This document shows, in pieces, positions 6,804 through 14,912 of a DNA stretch of 41,302 bases. Position 1 is the stretch's first letter, and every line of letters begins with the position of its first letter. The stretch is taken from NCBI GenBank assembly GCA_023411225.1, contig JAEYPA010000153.1:1-41302 (forward strand), in the 5' to 3' direction. Made by a program: the position numbers and the translations under genes. This DNA is from Bacillota bacterium (GTDB taxonomy: Bacteria; Bacillota; Clostridia; Lachnospirales; Lachnospiraceae). The notes below the pieces were generated by a model. It was not told the DNA's origin. It ran no database searches and saw nothing but the letters and a program-made list of their open reading frames with translations.

Positions 6804-9059
6804 ATGAAGAGGAGAAGTAATAAGAACGAAAATGGCTTAGAGAATGACTTGGCGATAATGAACAAACAAGAGGAAAAGGAGAAGAAAGTTAAAAGAGTAA
6901 AGAAAAAGGGTAGGAGAGAGAATGAAAGGCGTCATTTAAAAAAGAATAAAATCGTTAATGCAAATAGTAAGAAATATAGGAAGATAAAAACTTCTATTAT
7001 GTTAGGATACTGTGTACCGGTAGTATTGATTGTAGTCTTAGGAATTGCTTCTTATGAGATGGCTTCGGATGCAGTAGTAGATAAGTATAAAACAAGTGCA
7101 TCCAGTACACTGACAGCTACACAGAATTATCTTAATACTATATGTACAGACGTACAGAATAAAGCAATTAGTTTATCTATAGATCCAAATGTAACAAAGT
7201 TTTATAAATTTTTATGGCAAAAAAAGGAAACAGATAGCACTGCCAATGAGGTATATCAGTCTGTTTACAATAGTATGGGGGCCTATGTAAAAAACACTAA
7301 TTATTTATCGGAATACTATATAATAGGTGAACATGGTGCTCCTATGGTATCTTATAATAAAAAAGAAGAAGATTGTCTGAAAATGGCTACGGTGGATTTC
7401 TCGAAGTACTGGGATACTGAGGAGGCAGCCATCTTTAAGGATGATTCTGTTAATAATGCATGGGTTGACAGTCATCCATTTATTGATAAAAATTATTATG
7501 GTGATCCAAGCACTTACGCGTTTTCATTTATTCAACCTTTTAAGAATAAAGGTGGCGTGGTAGTAATGGATGTTAATAAAAAGCATATACAAGATACTTT
7601 ATCAGAAATGAAGTTAGGAGAAGGAAGTATCATTGGTATTGTTGGAGTAAATGGAACGGAGATTCTTGTTAAACAATCAATTGGAGAAAAAAATGATATT
7701 GTTGCCACACCGATGGAGGGTGGGAAAAAGGTATTTAGTGGACAGGATTTCTATAAAAACCTTGAAAGTGGAAAGAATACAAAAACTGTAACAAAAGAAG
7801 TTACATATGATGGGAAAAACTATTGTTTCTTTAGTACACCACTTGGTAAGACAGGTTTAACACTCAATGCAATGATTCCTATCTCTACTTTGGTAAAAGA
7901 TATGTCAGGCATTCGCTTATTGACTATCGTCTTTGTGGTGATTGGAGCCATTTTAGCATTAGGTACAGGTACATATATTGCTTCCGGCATTAGTAAAACT
8001 TTAACTAAGATATGTGATTCTCTTCATAATGTAGCAAATGGCGATTTGACTCAGACCTTTGATATCAATCGTAAGGATGAACTGAAGTATCTGGCAGACT
8101 CATTAACAGAGACTTTAACAGACATACATGATTTGATGTTAGATGTAAGGGGATTTGGTACTGATGTTGGGGAGGCTGCAGTAAAAGTATCAGGTTCTTC
8201 CGAGCATATATTTGGTATTATGCAAAATGTATCTTCAGCCTTGGAAGGAGTTGCTGAAGGTGTGGATTCTCAGGCTGGTGATACAGAAACATGTGCACAT
8301 CTGATGGCAGATTTCTCTGAAAAGATGAATACAGTTCAAAGTAATACCAAAAAGATTACAAAAACGGTAGATATGACATTGGAATCTACAGAGAAAGGTC
8401 GCTCCACGGTAGCTGAGTTGAATAAAAAGTCATCAGCCACTACTGATGTGGTGAAGGAGCTAGTACAGGATATTAAGGCAGTTGTAACCCAGTCCAACGA
8501 TATTAGTGGTATTATAGATGCAATAAATGAGATTGCTGAACAAACCAATCTTTTGTCTCTGAATGCCTCTATTGAAGCAGCTCGAGCAGGAGAGCAGGGA
8601 CGAGGATTTGCTGTAGTTGCAGAGGAAATAAGAAAATTGGCAGATGGTTCCATGAAGGCTGGCAATCAGATTTATGACATTTTGGATCAAATTCGTGTAA
8701 TTACAGGAAAAGCTGCCGCTTCTGCTCAGAAGACCAACGGATTTCTAGAGGACCAAACTATTGTATTAACTGATACAACTCAGGTGTTTGGTGATATCAG
8801 CAGGTGTGTTGATGATATGGTAGCAATATTAAATGATATAATCAGTAATATAAATGATATGATTCAATCAAAAGATACAATTGCTACCTCGATTACTAAT
8901 ATTGCAGCAGTATCTGAAGAGGTGGCGGTATCTACCAGAACTGTTACAGATAATATCGGTGAGCAGCTTCAGACGGTAGAACAGCTAGCTGAACAGGCTA
9001 GTAAACTAAATGATAAAGCCAAAGCATTAAGCGATAGTATGAGGAGATTTGTCGTATAA
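6804..9059 (+). CDS. Methyl-accepting chemotaxis protein (transmembrane receptor)
   Basis: 751 residues. Order: a cytoplasmic, strongly basic tail (1-62, with KKVKRVKKKGRRENERRHLK), membrane helix 1 (about 64-86), an extracytoplasmic ligand domain of about 280 residues that looks like a double Cache sensor, membrane helix 2 (about 371-395), HAMP linker, then the cytoplasmic signalling coiled coil. Its hairpin tip contains the near-invariant EIAEQTNLLSLNASIEAARA (about 575-595) and GRGFAVVAEEIRKLA. The tip contacts CheA and CheW. Ligand unknown. A strong ribosome site (ATAGGAGGG) precedes the ATG at 6804. The long basic tail before helix 1 is unusual for a receptor of this class. A likely single-gene transcript: it has its own promoter, and a weak terminator may follow. 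Confidence 0.93.
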   Translation: MKRRSNKNENGLENDLAIMNKQEEKEKKVKRVKKKGRRENERRHLKKNKIVNANSKKYRKIKTSIMLGYCVPVVLIVVLGIASYEMASDAVVDKYKTSASSTLTATQNYLNTICTDVQNKAISLSIDPNVTKFYKFLWQKKETDSTANEVYQSVYNSMGAYVKNTNYLSEYYIIGEHGAPMVSYNKKEEDCLKMATVDFSKYWDTEEAAIFKDDSVNNAWVDSHPFIDKNYYGDPSTYAFSFIQPFKNKGGVVVMDVNKKHIQDTLSEMKLGEGSIIGIVGVNGTEILVKQSIGEKNDIVATPMEGGKKVFSGQDFYKNLESGKNTKTVTKEVTYDGKNYCFFSTPLGKTGLTLNAMIPISTLVKDMSGIRLLTIVFVVIGAILALGTGTYIASGISKTLTKICDSLHNVANGDLTQTFDINRKDELKYLADSLTETLTDIHDLMLDVRGFGTDVGEAAVKVSGSSEHIFGIMQNVSSALEGVAEGVDSQAGDTETCAHLMADFSEKMNTVQSNTKKITKTVDMTLESTEKGRSTVAELNKKSSATTDVVKELVQDIKAVVTQSNDISGIIDAINEIAEQTNLLSLNASIEAARAGEQGRGFAVVAEEIRKLADGSMKAGNQIYDILDQIRVITGKAAASAQKTNGFLEDQTIVLTDTTQVFGDISRCVDDMVAILNDIISNINDMIQSKDTIATSITNIAAVSEEVAVSTRTVTDNIGEQLQTVEQLAEQASKLNDKAKALSDSMRRFVV

Positions 9060-9071
9060 TGAATAGCTAAC

Positions 9072-9096
9072 GGGAGCCGGGATGTGTGCTCTTTTT
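9072..9096 (+). terminator. Possible weak terminator after the chemotaxis receptor gene
   Basis: Short stem GGGAGC (9072-9077) with GCTCTT (9088-9093), including two G-T pairs, followed by TTT. It lies 12 bp after the stop codon. The stem is short, so this is a tentative call. Confidence 0.35.
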
Positions 9097-9136
9097 GCCA
9101 CATAATTAAACGAATTTTGTCAAAAATGGAAAGCAC

Positions 9137-9166
9137 TTTACAGTTTCAATTTAATTGTGGTATTAT
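9137..9166 (+). promoter_or_regulatory. Possible sigma-A promoter of lgt
   Basis: TTTACA (9137-9142), 18-bp spacer, TATTAT (9161-9166), about 100 bp before the lgt ATG in an AT-rich spacer. Pattern match only. Confidence 0.4.
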
Positions 9167-9264
9167 AATGTTATTGAAACAGAGATAGTATAAAAATGCT
9201 TTAAATTTAATTCTTACTGTGGCAATGTTAAATAAAAAGGAAGAGTATACTTGGAGAATATATT

Positions 9265-10035
9265 ATGTGGAATGATTTATTTAGTATAGGACCTTTTACG
9301 GTTCGCGGTTATGGCCTGATGATTGCTGTTGGGGTTATGGTGGCACTACTTATAGGTGTTAAAAGGGCTCCTAAATTAGGTCTTGAGAAAGATCATATAT
9401 ACAATTTGACTTTTTACTGCTTAATTTTTGGATTAATTGGGGCAAAACTATTATTTGGTATTGTAGAAATTAAAAGAATAGTAGAGGATCCTTCCTTCTT
9501 TTTAAGCGGAGAAGGCTTTGTGGTTTATGGTGGAATAATTGCTGGTATTCTAGCAGGCTATAGCTACTGCCGAGTAAAACATTTAGAATTCTTCCGATAT
9601 GCAGATATCGTATTGCCATCTGTAGCGGTTGCTCAAGGCTTTGGAAGAATTGGTTGCTTTTTAGCAGGTTGTTGCTATGGAAGAGAAACTGATTCCTGCT
9701 TTAGTATAACGTTCCATAACTCTCAATTTGCCCATAATGATGTACCATTGGTACCAACACAACTTATATCAAGTTTTTGCAATTTTGCCCTTGCCATTGG
9801 GTTGATTATCTATGCGAAAAAGGATAGAAAACCAGGAAGAGTGGCTGCGCTCTATTTGATTTTTTATAGCATTGGTAGATCAATCATTGAGGTTTATAGA
9901 GATGATTTCCGTGGAGATTTTATTGGACCTTTGTCTGTTTCCCAGTTTATATCAATCTTTGTATTACTATTTGGTGTATTCTTGTTTTTTAAGGATAGTA
10001 TTTTAAAAAAGAAAAGTAACAAGGAAGAAGAGTAA
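9265..10035 (+). CDS. lgt: Prolipoprotein diacylglyceryl transferase (Lgt)
   Basis: 256 residues, integral membrane enzyme that moves a diacylglyceryl group from phosphatidylglycerol to the lipobox cysteine of prelipoproteins, the first step of lipoprotein maturation. About seven hydrophobic segments. Family landmarks: the N-terminus with SIGPFTVRGYGLMIAVGV, GGIIAGILAGY (about 90-100), and the signature region GRIGCFLAGCCYGRET (about 127-142). That region is the Cys-rich clostridial version of the usual GRIGNF-N-E-YG motif. A conserved C-terminal part reads GRSIIEVYRDDFRGD. Ribosome site TTGGAG precedes the ATG. It has its own promoter region and terminator, so it is probably monocistronic. 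Confidence 0.93.
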   Translation: MWNDLFSIGPFTVRGYGLMIAVGVMVALLIGVKRAPKLGLEKDHIYNLTFYCLIFGLIGAKLLFGIVEIKRIVEDPSFFLSGEGFVVYGGIIAGILAGYSYCRVKHLEFFRYADIVLPSVAVAQGFGRIGCFLAGCCYGRETDSCFSITFHNSQFAHNDVPLVPTQLISSFCNFALAIGLIIYAKKDRKPGRVAALYLIFYSIGRSIIEVYRDDFRGDFIGPLSVSQFISIFVLLFGVFLFFKDSILKKKSNKEEE

Positions 10036-10044
10036 TAATATACT

Positions 10045-10077
10045 AAATGGAGTATCTATAGGTACTCCATTTTTTTT
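10045..10077 (+). terminator. Intrinsic terminator after lgt
   Basis: Stem AAATGGAGTA (10045-10054) with TACTCCATTT (10063-10072), 8-nt loop, T-run to 10077. Confidence 0.88.
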
Positions 10078-10182
10078 GTCACATAGTATTAGAATAACAT
10101 GAGAAAATGGAGTTGTGAGTTGATTTTATGTTATATTATCCTTAGAATTGAGGATAAATTATTAGATACGAGGAGGTTATAT

Positions 10183-10881
10183 ATGAAACTTAGAATCAAT
10201 AATGTTCAAAAGTATTATGGAGAAGGAAACAGCCGTGTACAGGTTCTAAAGGGAATCGATTGTGAGATAGAAGAAGGCAAGATTTGTGTTCTACTGGGAC
10301 CTTCAGGCTCTGGCAAATCAACGTTATTAAATATCATTGGGGGAATTGAACAGGCAGATGAGGGGTGTATTGATATCGGAGAAAGCTGTACCTCTGATAT
10401 GAGCGAGTCTCAGCTTTCTAATTATAGAAGGGATAATCTTGGTTTCGTCTTTCAGTTTTATAATTTAATTCCCAATCTTACTATAAAAGAAAATATTGAG
10501 GTAGGGGAGTATCTTAGCAGAAACCCACTTCCAATTGATGATTTAATTAAGACACTGGGTCTTTGGGAACATAAAGACAAATTTCCAAATCAACTATCTG
10601 GTGGACAACAGCAAAGATGCGCCATAGGCCGTGCATTAGTAAAGAATCCAGAGATTCTCTTGTGTGATGAACCTACAGGTGCTTTAGATTATAGTACATC
10701 AAAAGAGATTCTGGAGTTAATTGAGCAAGTGAATCAAAAATATCACAATACCATTATCATTGTTACACATAACGATGCAATAAAAAATATGGCCCATAAA
10801 GTACTGAAACTTCATGATGGAAAGATAGTAAAGGAATATGAGAATGAAATACTGGTACCTGCAGCTGAAATAGAATGGTAA
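10183..10881 (+). CDS. ABC transporter ATP-binding protein (MacB/LolD-type)
   Basis: 232 residues from the ATG at 10183, which follows a strong GAGGAGG site. The frame is open further upstream to 10099, but that extension has no ribosome site and is not protein-like. Motifs: Walker A GPSGSGKST (about 40-48), Q-loop in FVFQFYNLIPNLT, signature LSGGQQQR (about 137-144), Walker B ILLCDEPTGALD (about 157-168), H-loop VTHND. The sequence type is that of ATPases that pair with FtsX-domain permeases, which drive mechanotransmission-type export or extrusion rather than classical substrate channels. The partner permease starts 13 bp downstream. The accessory MacA-like gene often found with such pairs is absent. 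Substrate unknown. Confidence 0.93.
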   Translation: MKLRINNVQKYYGEGNSRVQVLKGIDCEIEEGKICVLLGPSGSGKSTLLNIIGGIEQADEGCIDIGESCTSDMSESQLSNYRRDNLGFVFQFYNLIPNLTIKENIEVGEYLSRNPLPIDDLIKTLGLWEHKDKFPNQLSGGQQQRCAIGRALVKNPEILLCDEPTGALDYSTSKEILELIEQVNQKYHNTIIIVTHNDAIKNMAHKVLKLHDGKIVKEYENEILVPAAEIEW

Positions 10882-10894
10882 TGGAGGTGATAAT

Positions 10895-13147
10895 ATGAAA
10901 AACCCATTATTGAAGCGGTTACCAAGAGAGTTTCGTAGTAATCTTGGCAAATATCTGGCTATCTTTCTACTGTTGACAGCTACCATTACTATTGGTTCTG
11001 GTTTTTTAGCCATTTCAGATAGTATGGAATATACCTTAGATATGAATCAGAAAGATGGAAAGCTAGAAGATGGATCGTTTACAACTGACTATGCAGTCTC
11101 TGTTAAGGCTCTACAGCAGTTAGAAAGTTTGGATGTTAAGATAGTAAAAAAGTATTTTATAGACAGTAAAGATTTTGATCAAGATGCTACTTTGCGTATT
11201 TATGAAAATAGGGATACACTTAATCTGGCTTCTGTACATGAGGGAGCACTTCCAAAGAAACCTGATGAGATTGCTATAGATCGTTTGTTTTCTGTGCAAA
11301 GAAATCTAGAGGTAGGAGATAATGTTGAGGTGGAAGGACATAAGATGACAATTTCAGGCCTTATTTCTCTACCAGATTATAATTCCCTTTTTCGGCGTAA
11401 TAAAGATTTAGTTATGGATTCTATACATTTTGGAGTGGCTGTTGTAAGCAGAGAATGTTTTAATAACTTCAATCAAGACAAAATAACATATAACTATGGT
11501 TATTTTTTTAATAACAGAGAGTTGAAGCAAGACAAAAAGCAAAGTATAGAATCTACAATAGCTGGACAGATGTCTGAAATAGCAGGGTTACAAGAGTTTT
11601 TGCCAGCTTCTGAGAATCAGGCCATATCCTTTTTGAAAAATGATATGGGTAGTGATATACCTACAATTAAAGCATTAATCTACATGCTAATTGTTATTAT
11701 GGCATTCGTATTTGCTATTACCATTAGGTCTACCATTGAGGAGGAGGCTGCAATTATTGGAACATTAAGGGCCAATGGATACACCAAACAAGAGCTGATT
11801 CGCCACTATATGTCACTTCCGTTAATTGCAACTGGTATAAGCGCAATAGTTGGTAACCTACTTGGTTATACCATTATGACGGTGCCATTTAAGGCCTTAT
11901 ATTATAACAGCTATTGTCTATCCCCATTTATTATGAGATGGAATTTAGATGCATTCTTACTTACAACGATAGTGCCAATTGTTATGATGATTGTAATTAA
12001 TTATAGTGTAATCTATCGAATGTTATCTCTTTCTCCTTTGAAGTTTTTAAGACGGGATTTAAATAGAAGAGAACAAAAAAGAGGAACGAAACTGCCTAAT
12101 TTCAAATTTGTTACAAGATTTCGTCTTCGCATAATATTTCAAAATAGGGGAAGTTATCTACTCCTTTTTATTGGTATTTTCTTTGCCAGCTCACTTTTAA
12201 TGTTTGGTCTTGGAATATTACCATTAATCAATAACTATATAGATAAGGCCGATCACTCAGTCGTCTCTCAATATGAATATATTCTAAAGGAGCCAGTTCC
12301 ATCTGCTTTAGGAGAGACTATAATCATCACGAATCTGGATGTCTGGTATGAGTATGGTGATCGAGATTTAGAGGTTGTTGTGAATGGTATTAAGGAGAAT
12401 TCAAAGTATTATAAAGAGCTACCACTATATGACATGGAAGATGGAATCGTTCTTTCTAGTGATTTGGCCAATAAAACTGGTTATAAAGAAGGGGATGTCA
12501 TTACCTTTAAGGATCAATATATGGATAAAACTTATGATCTAAAGGTGGCAGCAATCTATCCTTACCAAGGTTCTTTGTGTATTTTTATGAAGCAGCAGGA
12601 TTTAAATCAGTTACTTGATAAAGGTAAGGAGTATTTTAATGGGTATCTGGCAGATCAGAAGCTTAATTTTGATGAGCGTTATATTGCCAAGATTATTACG
12701 AAGGAGGATATAAAAGGTTCTGCTGAGCAAATGGCTTCCTCCTTCAAAGGGATCATTACCATAATTAATATGTTTTCTATTTTGATCTATCTAGTTCTCA
12801 TGTATATAATGACCAAACTGGTAATTGATAAAAACACTACTAATATTTCTTTGATGAAAGTACTAGGTTATCGTTATGAGGAAGTAAAGAAGCTTTATTT
12901 GAATGCCACTTCTATCACTGTGGTTGTCTCGTTATTACTCTGTATTCCATTGGAATACATCACAGTTAAATTGATAATGAAGTACAGTTTAGATAAGATG
13001 GGAGGATATATTGAATTCTATGTGCCGTGGTACATATACGCAGAAGTTATTACAGCGGGCATTCTCTCATATTTTGTAATAAACAATATTCATGTCAAAC
13101 GTGTAAGAAAGATTCCTATGAATATTGCGTTAAAGAGTAGGGAGTAA
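10895..13147 (+). CDS. ABC transporter permease with two FtsX-like domains
   Basis: 750 residues. One membrane helix near the N-terminus (about 17-42), an extracytoplasmic domain of about 210 residues, three helices at about 258-380 (first FtsX domain), a further helix at about 420-445 (YLLLFIGIFFASSLLMFGLG), a second outside domain, and a C-terminal three-helix cluster (about 630-735, second FtsX domain). This layout is that of long MacB/LolCE-like permeases found in Firmicutes next to a LolD-type ATPase. Ribosome site GGAGGTGA precedes the ATG. Most likely an envelope or antimicrobial-peptide related exporter; the cargo cannot be read from sequence. Confidence 0.9.
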   Translation: MKNPLLKRLPREFRSNLGKYLAIFLLLTATITIGSGFLAISDSMEYTLDMNQKDGKLEDGSFTTDYAVSVKALQQLESLDVKIVKKYFIDSKDFDQDATLRIYENRDTLNLASVHEGALPKKPDEIAIDRLFSVQRNLEVGDNVEVEGHKMTISGLISLPDYNSLFRRNKDLVMDSIHFGVAVVSRECFNNFNQDKITYNYGYFFNNRELKQDKKQSIESTIAGQMSEIAGLQEFLPASENQAISFLKNDMGSDIPTIKALIYMLIVIMAFVFAITIRSTIEEEAAIIGTLRANGYTKQELIRHYMSLPLIATGISAIVGNLLGYTIMTVPFKALYYNSYCLSPFIMRWNLDAFLLTTIVPIVMMIVINYSVIYRMLSLSPLKFLRRDLNRREQKRGTKLPNFKFVTRFRLRIIFQNRGSYLLLFIGIFFASSLLMFGLGILPLINNYIDKADHSVVSQYEYILKEPVPSALGETIIITNLDVWYEYGDRDLEVVVNGIKENSKYYKELPLYDMEDGIVLSSDLANKTGYKEGDVITFKDQYMDKTYDLKVAAIYPYQGSLCIFMKQQDLNQLLDKGKEYFNGYLADQKLNFDERYIAKIITKEDIKGSAEQMASSFKGIITIINMFSILIYLVLMYIMTKLVIDKNTTNISLMKVLGYRYEEVKKLYLNATSITVVVSLLLCIPLEYITVKLIMKYSLDKMGGYIEFYVPWYIYAEVITAGILSYFVINNIHVKRVRKIPMNIALKSRE

Positions 13148-13270
13148 TATGAGTTTAATTAAGAGGCTCTATCAATTCAGCAGGTAAACCTGACTGGAAA
13201 TGCAAGGGATAATATATGGGAAAATACATGTCTGGTGGTATGCAAGATGGAGAAATAATATAAATAAGCA

Positions 13271-13314
13271 ATTCTGTATCTGAAATCGTTATAATATGAC
13301 TTCAGATACAGAAT
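13271..13314. repeat. Perfect 14-bp inverted repeat between convergent transcripts
   Basis: ATTCTGTATCTGAA (13271-13284) and TTCAGATACAGAAT (13301-13314) with a 16-nt loop. It lies between the end of the ABC permease gene (+) and the end of the toastrack protein gene (-). Neither side has a clear T-run, so it may act as a weak bidirectional terminator or as a 3'-end stabilising hairpin. Nothing else is recognisable in 13148-13354. Confidence 0.6.
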
Positions 13315-13354
13315 CGTAAACGGGTAGGGGAAAGGAAACCAATGCAATTCTTAT

Positions 13355-14047
13355 TTATACATAATAGATGGTAATACCAGCAAACTTAATTCGACCAGTC
13401 AGGATTAACGTTGGACCATTGCTTACTTGGTCTTTTCTACCTTTTTCATCAACTCCTCCAATGAATACATCAATACGTTGCTCTATCTGCCAATGTTTTG
13501 GAAGATAGAGTTCAACTCCACCAAAGGAGCAGTTTACTTGTAAAACAGCAGAATTATCTTTTATTTCTGCATTGTCGAAGTATACGGTGGCAGCACCGAA
13601 ACTACAATCTACAATTCCTTTTTCAAACTCTTTTGTATTAATATACTTCACAGTAGAACCCATATGGGCAGAACAGCTTACATCGCTGCTATCGGGATCG
13701 TTAATAACGACATCTTTTAGGTATTCCTCATAATGATGGGGCTTATGATGGCGTTGGAAAATAAGAGAGAGTCCAATGCTTCCAAGTAATGCAGTTGCCA
13801 GTACAGGCCATGGCGTCAGTTTAGTGATATTAAATTCTTGGTCAAATAATATAAGGATAATGGCAATTGGAAACAGAACCAAGGTAAACTCCAAATGGAT
13901 GAGGCCAGAAATTGCAACACCCGTTAATAAAACAGCAAAGACTATTTTTAACAAACTGACATCTTCAAAGATTCCTAGTTGACTTATGATAATAAAGGCT
14001 GCGCCTAGGATTAAGAATAATCCCCAAAACAAATTTCTACTTTTCAT
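13355..14047 (-). CDS. Four-helix membrane protein with a C-terminal LiaF-like 'toastrack' domain
   Basis: 230 residues. N-terminal half: four hydrophobic helices (about 5-24, 31-50, 52-72, 82-100), with a short loop containing FDQEFNITKLTPWPVL. A cytoplasmic linker rich in His (QRHHKPHHYEE) follows. The C-terminal half (about 115-230) is a repetitive beta domain with CSFGAATVYFDNAEI and CSFGGVELYLP, the pattern of LiaF/toastrack-type domains that sense or modulate envelope stress signalling. Its ATG overlaps the LytTR gene stop by 4 bp (ATGA), so the two are co-translated. By analogy with LytTR regulatory systems, in which a membrane protein restrains a LytTR regulator, this is probably the membrane partner of that gene. 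Inference from gene order, not shown by sequence. Confidence 0.8.
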   Translation of the reverse strand: MKSRNLFWGLFLILGAAFIIISQLGIFEDVSLLKIVFAVLLTGVAISGLIHLEFTLVLFPIAIILILFDQEFNITKLTPWPVLATALLGSIGLSLIFQRHHKPHHYEEYLKDVVINDPDSSDVSCSAHMGSTVKYINTKEFEKGIVDCSFGAATVYFDNAEIKDNSAVLQVNCSFGGVELYLPKHWQIEQRIDVFIGGVDEKGRKDQVSNGPTLILTGRIKFAGITIYYV

Positions 14048-14505
14048 GATTTTAACCTCTTTTCTTCTAATCTAGATTTCAAAGCTTTATAAAAGTTTCT
14101 CGATACATATACTTGTTTATGACATTTTTCGAATGCTACGATACTAGCGGCGGTGATATTTTTGGTGATAGAGTATACCTTGTTAATATTTAAAATCGAA
14201 GATTTTGATATCCTCATAAAGTAGCCGGGGAGCAACTCTTCCAACTCGTACAGTTTATACTTGACTTGATAGACATCATTGGCAGTATGTGCACTGATAC
14301 TACCAGAATCGGTGTCAAAAAATAGAATTTTATTCAATGAAAGATAGTATTCTGTATCATTTTTATAGAAGGTCAACTGTTTATCAGGACCATTTATTTC
14401 AGTTATCATCTTTTGTAAAGTTAATATCTGATCATCGATTTTGTTACATCGAACGATTACCTCGGCATCTTCAAGGTTTGTCTCAATCTCGATTCGTACC
14501 TTCAT
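14044..14505 (-). CDS. LytTR-family transcriptional regulator without a receiver domain
   Basis: 153 residues. The C-terminal two thirds (about 47-147) is a LytTR DNA-binding domain: YYLSLNKILFFDTDSGSISA, YKLYELEELLPGYFMRISKS, SSILNINKVYSI and VYVSRNFYKALKSRL are typical strands and turns. The N-terminal 45 residues are short and are not a response-regulator receiver (no phospho-acceptor fold), so control must come from another partner, presumably the overlapping membrane protein gene. Strong ribosome site (GGAGGTGAGG) before the ATG. Upstream lie a likely promoter and a 21-bp-period direct repeat that looks like a LytTR site, suggesting autoregulation. Confidence 0.88.
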   Translation of the reverse strand: MKVRIEIETNLEDAEVIVRCNKIDDQILTLQKMITEINGPDKQLTFYKNDTEYYLSLNKILFFDTDSGSISAHTANDVYQVKYKLYELEELLPGYFMRISKSSILNINKVYSITKNITAASIVAFEKCHKQVYVSRNFYKALKSRLEEKRLKS

Positions 14506-14525
14506 TTCCTCACCTCCATGTCTCT

Positions 14526-14593
14526 ATTATCGCTAATTTTGTAATAATGTAAATAGTGATTCACTAAGAGGTTAGTTATTTGAAGTAAGAGGT
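14526..14593 (-). promoter_or_regulatory. Promoter and candidate LytTR-binding direct repeat for the LytTR operon
   Basis: On the minus strand: TTTACA (14553-14548), 16-bp spacer, GATAAT (14531-14526). Upstream of the -35 box are two exact copies of ACCTCTTA (14593-14586 and 14572-14565) with a 21-bp period, that is two helical turns. LytTR regulators such as ComE and AgrA bind direct repeats with about this period. A perfect palindrome TAGTGATTCACTA (14554-14566) lies between the repeats and the -35 box. Confidence 0.55.
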
Positions 14594-14733
14594 AAAAAAA
14601 CAACACCTAAATATTAAAAATGAATAGTAAGGTAGAAATGATACAAAAATTGTGCGACAATAGGTAGAATTTTTACTTTTGCATAGAAATTTATAAAATA
14701 TGAACAAAATATAGTTAAATGTTCAAAAAATGT

Positions 14734-14826
14734 TTACATATTAGCCTTAAACTCTTCAAATTCATCTGATAATATAAAATCATAGAAAAAAGTTAATAAC
14801 AGACAATAATAGATAGTCGATTTCAT
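14734..14826 (-). CDS. Candidate 30-residue small protein upstream of the LytTR operon
   Basis: ATG at 14826 with a ribosome site AGGAG (14838-14834) at 7-nt spacing; stop TAA at 14734. The product begins MKSTIYYCLLLTFFYDFIL and ends in an acidic patch, SDEFEEFKANM, so it has a basic start, a hydrophobic stretch and a charged tail. That could be a small membrane or secreted peptide. It lies on the same strand as the LytTR gene, 228 bp upstream, in a region with no other gene. No family is recognised. The evidence is the start context and the non-random composition; a chance ORF of this length is possible. Confidence 0.35.
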   Translation of the reverse strand: MKSTIYYCLLLTFFYDFILSDEFEEFKANM

Positions 14827-14844
14827 ACATTTTCTCCTTTTCAT

Positions 14845-14874
14845 AAATAGTTCCTTCATTGGAACTATTTTTTT
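14845..14874 (+). terminator. Terminator-like hairpin between the small ORF and the epimerase gene
   Basis: Stem AAATAGTTCC (14845-14854) with GGAACTATTT (14861-14870), loop TTCATT, then four more T. It reads as an intrinsic terminator on the plus strand, although no plus-strand gene precedes it. It would lie in the leader of the epimerase gene if that transcript starts upstream (attenuator), or just ahead of the minus-strand small ORF as a 5' hairpin. Confidence 0.6.
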
Positions 14875-14912
14875 CGATATAGAAAATAGTAGATAAGCGA
14901 GGGTGGATTAAT

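Noticed and set aside
13179..13189. AGCAGGTAAAC shared with 40578-40588 upstream of ftsH
   Set aside because: An 11-base match between two AT-rich spacers in 41 kb is expected by chance; flanks do not continue to match.
13161..13258. Short plus-strand open frame after the ABC permease, containing NLTGNARDNIW
   Set aside because: No start codon with a ribosome site, no recognised family, and it is interrupted by stops on both sides. Possibly a remnant, but not supportable.
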